Shown: piece after piece, positions 13,804 through 14,166 of the stretch
Numbering within the stretch: position 1 is the stretch's first letter
Layout of the letters: every line of letters starts with the position of its first letter
Assembly (NCBI GenBank): GCA_013349725.1
Contig: DUZB01000017.1
Coordinates: forward strand, 1 to 14,166
Reading direction: 5' to 3'
DNA from: Deltaproteobacteria bacterium
GTDB taxonomy: Bacteria > Desulfobacterota > DSM-4660 > Desulfatiglandales > Desulfatiglandaceae
DNA length: 14,166 nt
The notes under the pieces: model-generated
Seen by the model: only the letters and a program-made list of their open reading frames with translations
What the model was told of the DNA's origin: nothing
Database searches by the model: none
Position numbers and translations under genes: made by a program

Positions 13804-14166
13804 ATGGCTTTTTTCTTTGAGGTGCTGGTTACCGGGCTTATGGTGGGCATCATGTATTCCCTGGTCGCCCTCGGATTTGCCCTGATCTTCAAGGCATCGC
13901 AGGTCTTCAATATGGCCCAGGGGGCCATGAGCCTTTTTGCAGCCCTTGCCCTTTACGGTTTTTTTGAGCAGTATCTGCAGCTCCCGTTATGGCTTGCTCT
14001 CCTCTGCACCGTGGCTGTCATGACCATCTGGGCGTACGCCATTGTGTTTCTTATCCTGAGACGGCTGGTGAACCGTCCCCCTCTCATGCTCTTCATGGCC
14101 ACCTTCGGCATCGCATACCTTATGGAGGGGATCGGACAGAGCATCTATGGAACGCAGGCCAAAGGT
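13804..14166 (+). CDS. livH: Branched-chain amino-acid-type ABC transporter permease (LivH-like), 3' end outside window
   Basis: The frame is open from ATG 13804 to the window edge (121 codons). AAGGAG ends seven bases before the start. The product begins with a hydrophobic segment (VLVTGLMVGIMYSLVALGFA), continues with LIFKASQVFNMAQGAMSLFA, the LivH hallmark in which NxAQG follows the first helices, and has further membrane segments around PLWLALLCTVAVMTIWAYAI. It is one of the two inner-membrane channel subunits working with LivG. The other permease, second ATPase and binding protein are expected beyond the window. It is too partial to judge for oddities. Confidence 0.92.
   Translation, partial: MAFFFEVLVTGLMVGIMYSLVALGFALIFKASQVFNMAQGAMSLFAALALYGFFEQYLQLPLWLALLCTVAVMTIWAYAIVFLILRRLVNRPPLMLFMATFGIAYLMEGIGQSIYGTQAKG

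Overview
The window looks like an accessory, mobile-element-scarred stretch of a chromosome from a strictly anaerobic, probably sulfate-reducing Desulfobacterota (deltaproteobacterial) organism. That is inferred from gene content only: B12-dependent acyl-CoA mutase genes, acyl-CoA dehydrogenase, a FAA1-type acyl-CoA ligase placed directly before a Liv-type ABC transporter, a DUF1573 protein, and an in-frame UGA at a cysteine position.

Layout. Positions 1-670 hold debris: the C-terminal tail of a FISUMP/FGE-like or C-type-lectin-like protein (2-100), the C-terminal end of a transposase (190-390), and an IS21-like end with a helix-turn-helix scrap (about 464-640). At 671-2050 (minus) lies one continuous ORF joining a TetR-family regulator to an NfsB-type nitroreductase. 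The 500-bp gap after it (2051-2549) carries IS-end-like repeats, a long imperfect hairpin, a TTGACA promoter candidate and a TetR-operator-like inverted repeat. At 2550-4025 (plus) is a decayed acyl-CoA mutase/MeaB locus with large deletions, a frameshift and a nonsense codon. It is followed by an intact plus-strand operon: mutase large subunit (4085-5767), cobalamin-binding small subunit (5798-6184) and an M24-fold metalloenzyme (6251-7444). A minus-strand acyl-CoA dehydrogenase converges on it (7506-8654). A 600-bp gap with a 194-bp palindromic element precedes an orphan response regulator (9269-9793, plus), which converges with a secreted DUF1573 protein (9841-10548, minus). The last part is an acyl-CoA ligase (11050-12975), an ABC ATPase (12991-13776) and the start of a LivH permease (13804 to the edge).

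How it may work together (inference): the ligase, dehydrogenase and carbon-skeleton mutase could activate, oxidise and rearrange a branched or substituted carboxylic acid taken up by the Liv-type transporter, under a TetR regulator of the acyl-CoA-responsive type. The intact mutase departs from known methylmalonyl-, isobutyryl- and 2-hydroxyisobutyryl-CoA mutases at its substrate-reading residues and at the catalytic histidine, so its substrate is open.

The most notable observation is in the DUF1573 gene. Its frame is continuous from signal peptide to C-terminus except for one UGA exactly where the first cysteine of the family's Ser-Cys-Gly-Cys motif belongs. A hairpin with the geometry of a bacterial SECIS element follows the UGA, so this may be a selenoprotein.
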